Shown: positions 1 to 9,747 of the stretch, piece by piece
How positions within the stretch are numbered: the first letter of the stretch is position 1
Layout of the letters: each line of letters begins with the position of its first letter
DNA from: Sphingobacteriales bacterium
GTDB lineage: Bacteria; Bacteroidota; Bacteroidia; Chitinophagales; LD1
DNA: 64,000 nt
Assembly: GCA_018262795.1 (NCBI GenBank)
Contig: JADFDM010000005.1
Span: forward strand, 186,001-250,000
Direction: 5' to 3'
The notes under the pieces: generated by a model
Seen by the model: only the letters and a program-made list of their open reading frames with translations
Databases searched by the model: none
What the model was told of the DNA's origin: nothing
Made by a program: the position numbers and the translations under genes

Positions 1-606
1 AAATTTGCCAAAGCCTTTGGTTTCGGCTTAGATGCCGGGCTTCAATATCGCATCAAGGATTGGCGAATCGGATTTATGGCGCGTGATGTAACCGGTACTT
101 TTAACGGCTGGACCATGAGTTTCACCGATGCAGAAAAGCAGGTGCTGCTGCAAACGAATAATGACTTGCCCAAAAATAGTTTAGAGATCACCAGCCCCAT
201 GTTTATTTTGGGAGCAGCGTATGAAGGGAATATCAAGAACAAGGTTTTTATTACTCCAGAAATCAACTTCGGATTGACCACCGATGGCAAGCGGAACGTG
301 CTCGTAGCTGCCAAGCCTATCAGTATTGATATGAATGTAGGCTTAGAAGTGAAATACGTACCCGCCAAGGATATTGATGTGTGCCTGCGTGCCGGAGTGG
401 GGAATCTGCAACGAGCCACCGATGAATTAGGGAAAAAGAGATTTACTGTGTCGCCCAATATCGGAGCGGGCGTTCATGTCAAAATCATATCCTTAGATTA
501 TGCCCTTACCAATCTGACTACTATTAAAGATCAGGATGGTGGCTCCGGGCTTTATTCGCACGTTATATCCTTGCGGTTAGACATCACTAAAAAGCATAAA
601 GAATAA
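1..606 (+). CDS. PorV/PorQ-family outer membrane protein, 5'-truncated by window edge
   Basis: Frame is open from base 1 (KFAKAFGFGLDAGLQYRIKDWRIGFMARDVTGTF...); beta-barrel-like alternating pattern; directly upstream of a C25 peptidase gene, the usual PorU/PorV neighbourhood. Confidence 0.7.
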   Translation, partial: KFAKAFGFGLDAGLQYRIKDWRIGFMARDVTGTFNGWTMSFTDAEKQVLLQTNNDLPKNSLEITSPMFILGAAYEGNIKNKVFITPEINFGLTTDGKRNVLVAAKPISIDMNVGLEVKYVPAKDIDVCLRAGVGNLQRATDELGKKRFTVSPNIGAGVHVKIISLDYALTNLTTIKDQDGGSGLYSHVISLRLDITKKHKE

Positions 607-609
607 CGG

Positions 610-3600
610 ATGAAGAAAGTTGTACTCCTCGCCCTATTTCTAAGTACCTGCTGGGGGCTTCAAGCCCAGCCATTCGGCAACGAGTGGATTGACTACAGTC
701 AGGTGCATTATAAAATCAAGATCACACAGGATGGTCTTTATCGCATTCCGTACGCTACGCTTTCGGCTGTTATTCCCAATTTGGGCGCTATCAATGCCGG
801 AAATTTTATTCTGTATCACAACGGGGAAGCAGTCCCTATTTATGTGTCCTCTACCACCTCCCTTGGAGCGAATGATTATATCGAGTTTTACGGTCGTAAA
901 AATATTGGGGATGTGGATAGTTTTCTTTACAAAACTGCCGCTATACAACCGCATCCCTATTACAGTTTGTTTACCGATACCTCTATTTATTTTTTGACCA
1001 TAAAAAATGGAAGTGGCAATCCTCGCTTTATTGAAACCAATAACAGCTTAGTGAATTTGCCACCCAAAGAGAACTACTTCATCAACACTGTTCGGCAGGT
1101 ATATGCAGGGAGGTATTACGAGGGGAAGTATTACAGTGTGAGCGGAGAGGAGGTGTACAAATCGTCCTTTGAAGATGGCGAGGGCTTTGTGAATAACGCT
1201 TTCTTCGGCACGGTGAGCAGTGGCTCTCCTTCACAGCAAACGCAACTGAATTTTAATCTCGCTACTCCTTACATCAATTACTCCGGACCCGATGCCAATT
1301 ACTACACGGTGTTTATCAATAACTCTTATCCCGATGTTCACGCAGCGCGGATAGGGTTCAATGCCAACAGCAACCTTTACACTCAAACTTCTGCACAGGG
1401 CTTTCGGTTAAATAAAAACAGTTTTACTATTCCTCTGAGCCAACTGAACAACTCGGGTAATAACACTATTACTTTTACGGAGAGCAGTTTTAGCGCTTCC
1501 AGCAAAAAGCAGAATGCGGTGTGCATGAATGAGATTACCTACCCGAGAGATTTCAATTTTGACGGGCAAAACACGTTCTATTTTCAATTAGCTCCCGACC
1601 CGACCAACAAAAAATATATCGAGATTGTGAACTTTAATGATGAAGGTTTCCAACCGGTGTTGTACGATCTGACCAATAAGGTCTTGATACGCTCCACCTC
1701 CTCTCCGGGAACCACTCCATTAAAGTTTGCTTTGCCGCCCTCTACGGTCACCCGCAATTTGTATTTGGTGAGCGGCAGTCCGAACAGTTACACCACCATC
1801 AGCCAAATCATTCCGATTCAATTTGCCAACTACTCCGCCTCGAATCTCTCTGCGCAAGGCGATTATCTGATTATCTCCAACTCTTTTTTATACGATGACG
1901 GCATCGGCACAAATTGGGTGGAGGAATACCGAAAATATCGGGATGTGGACGATAACCCCGGAGTAGGGAAATACCACGCCAGAGTGTTTGACATTGATCA
2001 ACTGTACGACCAATTTGCTTATGGGGTGCGCAAATCACCTTTGGCTATTCGCAATTTTATTCAGTATGCCGAAAACAGTTGGTCTATTAAACCGGCTTAT
2101 GTTTTTATGATTGGCAAAGGGCGCGAATACAATGTGATGCGCAACGGAGGCGGTGCTTATAACCAATGTCTGATTCCCACTTTTGGATTTCCCGGCTCCG
2201 ATAATTTGTATTCGGGTAGTAGAGTGAGCGACTTGCCGGGAGTATCGGTAGGGCGGCTGGCTGCGGAAAATACGAAAGAGATAAAAGATTATCTCGACAA
2301 GGTGAAAGACTATGAGTTGGCACAAAATACCTACGATGAACCACAGGCAATAGCGCCAAAAATTTGGCAGAAACATCTGCTGCACTTTAGCGGTGGCACC
2401 GGCTCTACAGAGCAAAGTCAGTTTTCTTCCTACATCAATAATTACAAGCGAATCGCAGAAGATACCTCGTGGGGAACTCGGGTTAATATTTATAATCGTG
2501 TGTCTAATAACCCCATTGACGAATCGCAGTCGCAACTCATTAAGCAACAGATAAACGATGGGGTGTCGGTGATTACTTTCTTTGGCCACTCTGCTACGGG
2601 AGCCTTTGATTTTAGTGTAGATGAACCGGAGAATTATACCAACTATGGTAAATATCCCATTTTTATTTCCAACGGCTGCTTTGCCGGATTAATTCATGAT
2701 GTTACTCCGGGCTATAGTGAGAAATTTGTGTTTCAGCCCAATGCGGGAGCCATTGCTTTTATGGCAACCACCAGCTTGTCGGTATCGTCCAGCTTAAATC
2801 TCTTTACCACCAATTTATATAATGAGTTTTGTAAGCCGCTTTACACACACACCTTGGGCAACTGTTTTTCACGCGCTTTAGCCGATGTGTATTCCGGCAA
2901 CCCCAACGACCGCGATCTGATGGTGGCTTACGAAATGACCTTGCATGGCGATCCGGGATTAAGTTTTAATCAATACCCTAAACCCGATTATGCTATTGAG
3001 CAAACCTCTGTCTTTTTTACTCCCGCCACTATTACACCGGGCTTAGATTCCTTTGAAGTGAATGTGGTGGTTACTAACCTCGGCAAGGCGATTAAAGATT
3101 CGATTGCCGTCACTCTCAAAAGAACTGCTTTTGATGCCAATGGCAATCCCGTGGTTTATAATTATCGGAAAGAAGTGCGCGGAGCCTATTATCAAGATAC
3201 GGTTACGTTTAAACTCCCCACTATTTTCTCTTCGGTAGGCTATGGCGAAAATCAGTTCTCCCCTTATGTAGATGCTGACTTTGCCATAGATGAAATGTCA
3301 GAGTTAAACAACGGACTTTTATCGCCTGTGGTCATCAATATTCAGCAGGATGATGTGATTCCTATTTATCCGTACGAGTTTGCTATCGTTCCGCAGCAGG
3401 GAGTTACCTTAAAGGCTTCTACCGTGAATCCTTTTGCCGCTCCGAGGAACTATAAGTTTGAGATAGACACTACCGAATTGTACAACTCCCCCCTCCTGCA
3501 ATCGCAAACCGTTTATCAATCGGGTGGAGTATTGCATTGGACACCCACTCTAAATTATATTGACAGCACCGTTTATTACTGGCGGGTAGCTATAGACTCT

Positions 3601-5763
3601 ACCGTGCCCAACTGGCATTACACCTCTTTCGTTTATATTCAGGGAGAAGATCCGGGATGGAATCAATCGCATTATTACCAATGGCAGAGAGATAACTTTG
3701 TCAATATCGTTCAGGATAGCGATCGCATTTTCAAATTTCCGCCCACCACTAACGAGATAAAAGTAATTACCGGGATAGCCGATGCAGTAGGAGGGAACCT
3801 CGATTACAATCTATTGGGTTGGGATTACAACAACAACAACATGTATCGCTATCGGATGGGTGGTTGTGGTTTTACGCGCGGAATAACTTTTGCAGTGATA
3901 GATAATACCACCGGCTTGCCTTGGAGCAGTTTAAACACCGGTATTATAGATAAATGGGGCGATGCCTTTGGGAACTTCCACTGCTCTGATAAATATTACG
4001 AGCAATTCGGCTTCGATTTCTTGACCGAAGGGGTGCACCCTACCGGCTCTAATCCGGCATGGTCGGGCTTGCCTTGGACCACCCTCATCAAAAACTTTAT
4101 TGATGCTATCCCCTGTGGATTTTATGTGCTGATATATTCTACCAATAATCCGGTTTATACGCATTGGGATACGACCCTGGTGAATTCATTGCAAAATTTA
4201 GGCTTTGCGCAGGCGGGGCAGTTTGCGAGCGGACAAGTAAGCGGCCCCTTTACCTACTTTACCCAGAAATGTAACAATGCCTATCCTTCTTTCTTCACTA
4301 CGTTAAGCGGCTATGGCACTCCCATAGATACCACCATCACCTTCAATGGAATTTGGTATCAGGGAAACTTTACCTCTCCCAAAATAGGCCCTGCGTTTGA
4401 ATGGATTAGTATGCACTGGAAACATGCGCCTCGCGAAAACCCCACTGCCGATATAGATACCGTGGATATTATCGGTGTGGGAGCAAATGGGGTAGAGAAG
4501 GTGTTGCTTTCAACCACTCATCTCGACAATCTAAATCTTTCCTCCATCATCAATGCGCAACAATATCCTTTCATCCGGCTGCGCCTTCGCACCTACGATG
4601 ATAGTTTGCGCACTCCTACCCAATTAAAATATTGGCGCGTGCTGTATAAAAAACCTCCCGAAGCTGCGATGAACCCGGCTGCGCATTTTGTGTTTACCGA
4701 CTCGCTGAGCATGGGCGGAAATCTGCACTTAGAGTTAGGGCTGGAGAACGTGACCGATATTCCCATGGATAGTATGCTCACTCACTATACTATTCGCGAT
4801 GCCACCTTTGCCAACTATCGCGATTCCATCCGCTACGATTCCTTAAAGGGCTTGGCCATCATGCACTTGGTATTCAATAAGCCGATTAACGGCAACAATT
4901 ACAGTGGCTCCAACAAAATTATTGTGGAGGCGAATCCCGATGGTGATCAGTTAGAGCAATATCACTTCAATAACTTTGCCGAGCTTGATTTTAGAACGAT
5001 GGGCGATAAAATCAATCCGCTCTTGGATGTGACTTTTGATGGAGAGCATATTTTCAATGGCGATATTGTTTCTGCGAAGCCCAATATTCTAATGACCTTG
5101 AAAGATGAGAATCAATTTCTGGCACTCAACGATTCTGCCTTGGTGAATGTGTATCTCAAATACCCGGGCGAAACGAACCCGCGAAGCATTCCGTACGATA
5201 ACGATATACTGAAATTTTACCCGGCCGATTCTACGCTGTTGCACTTGGGGAATAAAGCCATCGTGGAGTTTGCGCCCGAATTAAATTTGGATGGCACGTA
5301 TGAGTTGACCGTTCACGATCGCGATCGCAGCGGCAATAACAGCAGTCAAGAAACCCGACAGGAGAATAATCGCTATTACGACTATAAGATTTCGTTTGAG
5401 GTGATTAATAAACCGATGGTGACGAATGTACTCAACTATCCCAACCCATTCACCACTTCTACTCGTTTTGTGTTTACCATCACCGGCAGTCAGGTGCCCG
5501 ATTATATGAAGATTCAGATAATGACCATCAAGGGAACGGTGGTAAAGGAAATCACGAAAGAGGAACTGGGGCCAATCCGCGTAGGGCGAAACATTACCGA
5601 ATACGCTTGGAACGGGCGCGACCAATACGGTGATTTATTGGCCAACGGTGTTTACTTTTATCGCGTGGTGACTCGCTTAGATAATAAGCAGATGGATCAC
5701 TTAGACCTCGGCTACGATAAATACTTCAAGAAAGGCTTTGGCAAGCTGGTGATAGTGAGGTAG
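610..5763 (+). CDS. C25 (gingipain-like) cysteine peptidase with T9SS C-terminal domain; putative PorU2-like sortase
   Basis: Signal peptide MKKVVLLALFLSTCWGLQAQ; C25 motifs VITFFGHSATGAFDF and FISNGCFAG; C-terminal NYPNPF...GRNITEYAWNGRDQYGDLLANGVYFYR. Confidence 0.75.
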   Translation: MKKVVLLALFLSTCWGLQAQPFGNEWIDYSQVHYKIKITQDGLYRIPYATLSAVIPNLGAINAGNFILYHNGEAVPIYVSSTTSLGANDYIEFYGRKNIGDVDSFLYKTAAIQPHPYYSLFTDTSIYFLTIKNGSGNPRFIETNNSLVNLPPKENYFINTVRQVYAGRYYEGKYYSVSGEEVYKSSFEDGEGFVNNAFFGTVSSGSPSQQTQLNFNLATPYINYSGPDANYYTVFINNSYPDVHAARIGFNANSNLYTQTSAQGFRLNKNSFTIPLSQLNNSGNNTITFTESSFSASSKKQNAVCMNEITYPRDFNFDGQNTFYFQLAPDPTNKKYIEIVNFNDEGFQPVLYDLTNKVLIRSTSSPGTTPLKFALPPSTVTRNLYLVSGSPNSYTTISQIIPIQFANYSASNLSAQGDYLIISNSFLYDDGIGTNWVEEYRKYRDVDDNPGVGKYHARVFDIDQLYDQFAYGVRKSPLAIRNFIQYAENSWSIKPAYVFMIGKGREYNVMRNGGGAYNQCLIPTFGFPGSDNLYSGSRVSDLPGVSVGRLAAENTKEIKDYLDKVKDYELAQNTYDEPQAIAPKIWQKHLLHFSGGTGSTEQSQFSSYINNYKRIAEDTSWGTRVNIYNRVSNNPIDESQSQLIKQQINDGVSVITFFGHSATGAFDFSVDEPENYTNYGKYPIFISNGCFAGLIHDVTPGYSEKFVFQPNAGAIAFMATTSLSVSSSLNLFTTNLYNEFCKPLYTHTLGNCFSRALADVYSGNPNDRDLMVAYEMTLHGDPGLSFNQYPKPDYAIEQTSVFFTPATITPGLDSFEVNVVVTNLGKAIKDSIAVTLKRTAFDANGNPVVYNYRKEVRGAYYQDTVTFKLPTIFSSVGYGENQFSPYVDADFAIDEMSELNNGLLSPVVINIQQDDVIPIYPYEFAIVPQQGVTLKASTVNPFAAPRNYKFEIDTTELYNSPLLQSQTVYQSGGVLHWTPTLNYIDSTVYYWRVAIDSTVPNWHYTSFVYIQGEDPGWNQSHYYQWQRDNFVNIVQDSDRIFKFPPTTNEIKVITGIADAVGGNLDYNLLGWDYNNNNMYRYRMGGCGFTRGITFAVIDNTTGLPWSSLNTGIIDKWGDAFGNFHCSDKYYEQFGFDFLTEGVHPTGSNPAWSGLPWTTLIKNFIDAIPCGFYVLIYSTNNPVYTHWDTTLVNSLQNLGFAQAGQFASGQVSGPFTYFTQKCNNAYPSFFTTLSGYGTPIDTTITFNGIWYQGNFTSPKIGPAFEWISMHWKHAPRENPTADIDTVDIIGVGANGVEKVLLSTTHLDNLNLSSIINAQQYPFIRLRLRTYDDSLRTPTQLKYWRVLYKKPPEAAMNPAAHFVFTDSLSMGGNLHLELGLENVTDIPMDSMLTHYTIRDATFANYRDSIRYDSLKGLAIMHLVFNKPINGNNYSGSNKIIVEANPDGDQLEQYHFNNFAELDFRTMGDKINPLLDVTFDGEHIFNGDIVSAKPNILMTLKDENQFLALNDSALVNVYLKYPGETNPRSIPYDNDILKFYPADSTLLHLGNKAIVEFAPELNLDGTYELTVHDRDRSGNNSSQETRQENNRYYDYKISFEVINKPMVTNVLNYPNPFTTSTRFVFTITGSQVPDYMKIQIMTIKGTVVKEITKEELGPIRVGRNITEYAWNGRDQYGDLLANGVYFYRVVTRLDNKQMDHLDLGYDKYFKKGFGKLVIVR

Positions 5764-5795
5764 GGTATTTCGAGGGCTTCCTGCAACCCCGGCTC

Positions 5796-7256
5796 TTACT
5801 CGGTTAGTTTTTCTTTGCTTCGCGTTTGGACATCAACTTTTAGCTGCAGTTGCTCCAGTAGCCATGGTTTGCCGGCAAAGTGAGGTTCGGCCTTTAAGCG
5901 GAGGAGTTCCGTTTCTAAGGCATCGGCTCGCAATAGTTGTTCGGCATAGGAAATAAACAACTTGAATGCGGATTGCACCTGCTTTACCTGTGCTTTGTGG
6001 CGCAACTGAAATTTATTAAAGGCCTCTAACTGGCTAAGAAGAATGCCCACATCAGTGGGGTTGCTTTCGTACAGGTTCATCCATTGCCATCGCCTAACAA
6101 TGCAATTAAACACCACATCGGTACCGGCTTGGGCGGCTGCAAAAGAACGAGCTGCCTTTGAGTGTTGCTTTATGCGATATTGGTAAAGCCCTAAGGCAAA
6201 AGTAGTACAGGCATCCCGATATTCAGCGGGCAGAAAAGGGGAGTAATGCACGATGAACGCTTTAATTTCTTGAGGAGAGCGATGCTGTAAGGCCATGACA
6301 ATAATGTTGCGAAAGTTAATTGGCTGTAAGCGACCGTTTTCCAGCAGCAAATCATGTTGGCGTTCCCATTCAATCCACCATAAAAATTCATTTCCGGCAG
6401 CGGCAAGGCCTTTGTTGTACCACTTGATGCAGTTTCCGTGAGCGTAGGTGACGGCTTCTATGATACTTTGCGACACGGGTTTGTCTTTTTGGTGTTCGGT
6501 TACATATTGCTTTATCAAACCGTAGTAAATCTCACTCTCCTCATAGGTAGTAGCTGCCAGCATTTGATACACGTTTACAAACAGGTACACATACGGATAC
6601 TTGGGGTTGGTGTAGGGCTGCAATATCTTCAGAAGGGTAGAAACGTGCTGTTCGTGGCTATCGTCCGCGAAACTCAGGGATACTTTACGGTTCACCGCCT
6701 CGCAGAGGTAGCGAAGTTTTTTAAGTGCATAAAACTCATCGAGTGTTTTTAGCACCGGCAAAATGTTGTGGACGTTGCTGCGGTTAAGTCGAGCCTCAAA
6801 GCCATTCAATTGCAGTTCGGCAAGGGTATGCTTTCCGTAAAAGATGTCAATATTCTGCTCGGCATCGGCATTTAGTGCGTTGATACTTTTTTCTAATTGC
6901 TTGTTAAACTCAGCAGTCAATTTCAAGTGGCGCAGTTCCTCCAGCAAGTTTACGTTTGGCAGGTCGAGGGTATTTTTCGCCTTTTCGATGATTATAAACA
7001 TTTCGATGGCGCGCAACAGGCGCACACCGGCTGTTTCCTGCTGCTTGATGGTGCTCAACTTTTTGCTCCAACGGGAGATGGCTTCGGAACTGAGGTTTGT
7101 TTCGGAGAAATGCGGATGCAGTTTCTGTAACTCTTCGAACACTAATACGGAGGGCTGATAAACGCTGAAATAGGGGGAATGCACAAACTTATCGAGCCGC
7201 TTTAATTGTGCAGCGGAGAGCGCTTTTAGGGTGAGTGTCAATTTACCAAACTGCAT
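5796..7256 (-). CDS. hypothetical protein, predicted helical
   Basis: 486-aa ORF, Leu/Ala/Lys-rich, no recognised motif. Confidence 0.75.
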   Translation of the reverse strand: MQFGKLTLTLKALSAAQLKRLDKFVHSPYFSVYQPSVLVFEELQKLHPHFSETNLSSEAISRWSKKLSTIKQQETAGVRLLRAIEMFIIIEKAKNTLDLPNVNLLEELRHLKLTAEFNKQLEKSINALNADAEQNIDIFYGKHTLAELQLNGFEARLNRSNVHNILPVLKTLDEFYALKKLRYLCEAVNRKVSLSFADDSHEQHVSTLLKILQPYTNPKYPYVYLFVNVYQMLAATTYEESEIYYGLIKQYVTEHQKDKPVSQSIIEAVTYAHGNCIKWYNKGLAAAGNEFLWWIEWERQHDLLLENGRLQPINFRNIIVMALQHRSPQEIKAFIVHYSPFLPAEYRDACTTFALGLYQYRIKQHSKAARSFAAAQAGTDVVFNCIVRRWQWMNLYESNPTDVGILLSQLEAFNKFQLRHKAQVKQVQSAFKLFISYAEQLLRADALETELLRLKAEPHFAGKPWLLEQLQLKVDVQTRSKEKLTE

Positions 7257-7519
7257 TTCAATGAGTTTTCTTTTACGCAGGAATAGTCAAAAGTAATTTC
7301 TGCCATTTTGCCTATGGAAATGAAGTATCTAATGTAAGTAGATATTCCGAAAATCGTGCAGGAACAGCGAAAATCTGTCCTTGCCGGCCTTTTTGACTTT
7401 GCGTAGCCTTGTAGCGCAATTGAAAAAAGAGGAATGACTACCGAAGGCAGCATACAGTTAAAAGACAAGAAGGAAATTTGCCATAGCAAAGAGGGTAAAC
7501 CCAAATTGCTTTTGCCGGT

Positions 7520-8066
7520 TTTGATAGGTCACAGACCATGTTTCCGTTTTTCGGCAGCCACTTTGATATGTCAAAATGCACAAACCAGTTTTCGGGCAGC
7601 CACTTTGATATATCAAACTCCCCAAACCAAATTTCCTTTACCCACTTTGATATGTCAAAATGCACAAACCAGTTTTCGGACAGCCACTTTGATATATCAA
7701 ACTCCCCAAACCAAATTTCTTTTACCCACTTTGATATATCAAAATGCACAAACCGATTTTCGGACAGCCACTTTGATATATCAAACTCCCCAAACCAAAT
7801 TTCCTTTACCCACTTTGATATATCAAAATGCACAAACCAGTTTTCGGGCAGCCACTTTGATATATCAAACTCCCCAAACCAAATTTCTTTTACCCACTTT
7901 GACATATCAAAGAGCACAAACCAGTTTTCCTTTTATCCCCTTTGACATATCAAAATGCCCAAACCGGTTTTCGGACAGCCACTTTGATATATCAAACTCC
8001 TCAAACCAAATTTCCTTTACCCACTTTGACATATCAAAATCTACCCTGAAAAATCATTTTATGGGC
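7520..8066. repeat. Tandem array of 13 units (42 bp, one of 43 bp), each starting with palindrome TTTGAYATRTCAAA (first copy degenerate)
   Basis: Palindrome starts read directly: 7520, 7562, 7604, 7646, 7688, 7730, 7772, 7814, 7856, 7898, 7941, 7983, 8025; two alternating spacer types (TGCACAAACCAGTTTTCGG... and CTCCCCAAACCAAATTTCC...). Confidence 0.97.
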
Positions 8067-8131
8067 TTTTACATCGGTTTTTGGCCTATTTCATCAACAA
8101 ATAGCCTTTTAAATCACTAAAAATATCAGTT

Positions 8132-9322
8132 ATGCCACGCAGATCACTATCCAACTCAAACCCCAAGCGCTACCTCGCTCTCAAAACTGTTTACGACCGC
8201 AAAGCAGTAACTCCGGTGGCCAGTTTGCCCATTACCGCAGCCACCGCCACACGGTTCGATCTCTTTTATCCGATCTATAAAACTCATTATTTAGAGGTGC
8301 AGTCGGCTTTAGCGGCACAGTCGAACCTTACCAATCAGATAAAAACGGCTAAACAAGCGGCTTCTTGGATCGTGTCAGATATGATTGACACGCTGCAAAA
8401 TGCCGTTAGGCGAGGCAAGTTCGATGCCTCGGTGCGCGGGTTGTATGGTCTGCCGGTTACTACCCCACTTCGTCCACCCATTGATACCGATCAACAAATA
8501 TTGAGCTGGGGCGAGCAGGTACACGATGGCGAAACCGCTCGCATAGCTGCCGGAGGCGATCCTATTACTTTTCCATCATTGGCGGAAGTAGATGCTGCCG
8601 TAAATGCTTTTAAAGACCTGAACCTGCAACAAGCTGCCGCCAAAGACACTTACGATAATGCGCAGGAAACGCTGCAAAATGACAACATAGAAGCCGACAA
8701 GCTGATACTGAAACTGTGGAACGAAATAGAAGCTGCTTTTGACGAAGGCAATAAGCCCAACGTAAGGCGCAGAGCGCGCGAGTGGGGCGTGGTCTATGTG
8801 CCCAACGCAGGCGAGACTCCCAGCCCCGATGACTACAGCATTATGGGCACGGTGACCGATGCCGCTACCGGCAACCCAATTGCCGAGGTGGTGGTGATAC
8901 TCACCGATACCGATGTAGTAGAGCAAACCGATGCGCAAGGCAACTACCTGATACCCGTGCTGCCCGCAGGTGTTTATAGCCTCAAGATTTATAAAAACGG
9001 ATATGCTTTGAAGGATGTAAGTGGTGTCACGGTCACCGAAGGAGCCATTACCACCGTCAATGCCACCTTGCAAGCCGGGGCAGAAACCGGCAGTGTGAAC
9101 GGTCGGGTGCTCCGCATGGGCATGGGCGTAAGCGGCACGGTGAGCATAGATGGCTACCCCATTAGCGCCATCACCGATGGCAGCGGCAACTACACCCTCA
9201 ACGATGTGCCCAGTGGCAACCAAAGCCTCCGCGCTTTTGCTAACGACAACCCCGCTAACCAACAAACGCAACCCGTCACCGTGCCTCCAGACGGCAACGT
9301 TACGGTGGATTTTAACTTTTAG
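8132..9322 (+). CDS. Protein with two carboxypeptidase-regulatory-like (Ig-like) domains and an uncharacterised helical N-terminus
   Basis: IMGTVTDAATGNPIAEVVVILTDTDVVEQTDAQGNYLIPVLPAGVYSLKI and GRVLRMGMGVSGTVSIDGYPISAITDGSGNYTLNDVPSGNQSLRA; no signal peptide evident. Confidence 0.8.
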   Translation: MPRRSLSNSNPKRYLALKTVYDRKAVTPVASLPITAATATRFDLFYPIYKTHYLEVQSALAAQSNLTNQIKTAKQAASWIVSDMIDTLQNAVRRGKFDASVRGLYGLPVTTPLRPPIDTDQQILSWGEQVHDGETARIAAGGDPITFPSLAEVDAAVNAFKDLNLQQAAAKDTYDNAQETLQNDNIEADKLILKLWNEIEAAFDEGNKPNVRRRAREWGVVYVPNAGETPSPDDYSIMGTVTDAATGNPIAEVVVILTDTDVVEQTDAQGNYLIPVLPAGVYSLKIYKNGYALKDVSGVTVTEGAITTVNATLQAGAETGSVNGRVLRMGMGVSGTVSIDGYPISAITDGSGNYTLNDVPSGNQSLRAFANDNPANQQTQPVTVPPDGNVTVDFNF

Positions 9323-9747
9323 AAAGAAGAGAAGAGCGATTTATGTAACAAAAACTATTGAGCCATGAAAACAAAGAACCTAAGCAGCCACAAAGACGGG
9401 GCTGAAATCGAATCCGAAGGTTTATCTGCCTCTGCCGGTAAAAGCGACAGGGACAAATCAACCGCTTTAGAAGCCTTAGATATTCTCCCCAACAACCGCA
9501 ACCAACAAGCACTTGCCGAAGGTGGCCACGGAATAACTCTTTCCATTTGTTTTGAAGCCTTGCCAATCAATATGATGCCTGTGGTGCTGTTTTAGTTCCG
9601 CGCTTTGGGGGAACATTACGAACAAAGACGCAAAAGTTAAAGGATAGAAATTAGAAAGAAATTAAAACAGCGTATCCCGAAAAGCTGCGATAGTGTAGGG
9701 CGGACAAACCGAAAACCGATTAGAGTAGGTAAACTAAACCTTACACT

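Noticed and set aside
7520-8066. CRISPR array
   Set aside because: Repeats are only 14-bp palindromes; the intervening sequences are themselves two alternating repeats and not unique spacers, and no cas genes are present in the window.
7434-8120. ORFs 7434-8120(+), 7538-7945(+) and 7438-7917(-) as protein-coding genes
   Set aside because: Open frames are explained by a stop-free 42-bp unit divisible by three; there is no export signal or domain and both strands are equally open.
8576-9271. 231-aa - strand ORF
   Set aside because: Antisense to the CDS with carboxypeptidase-regulatory domains; no motif of its own.
9365-9595. 76-aa ORF as a gene
   Set aside because: No motif, overlapped by two opposing ORFs of similar length, and not distinguishable from chance.
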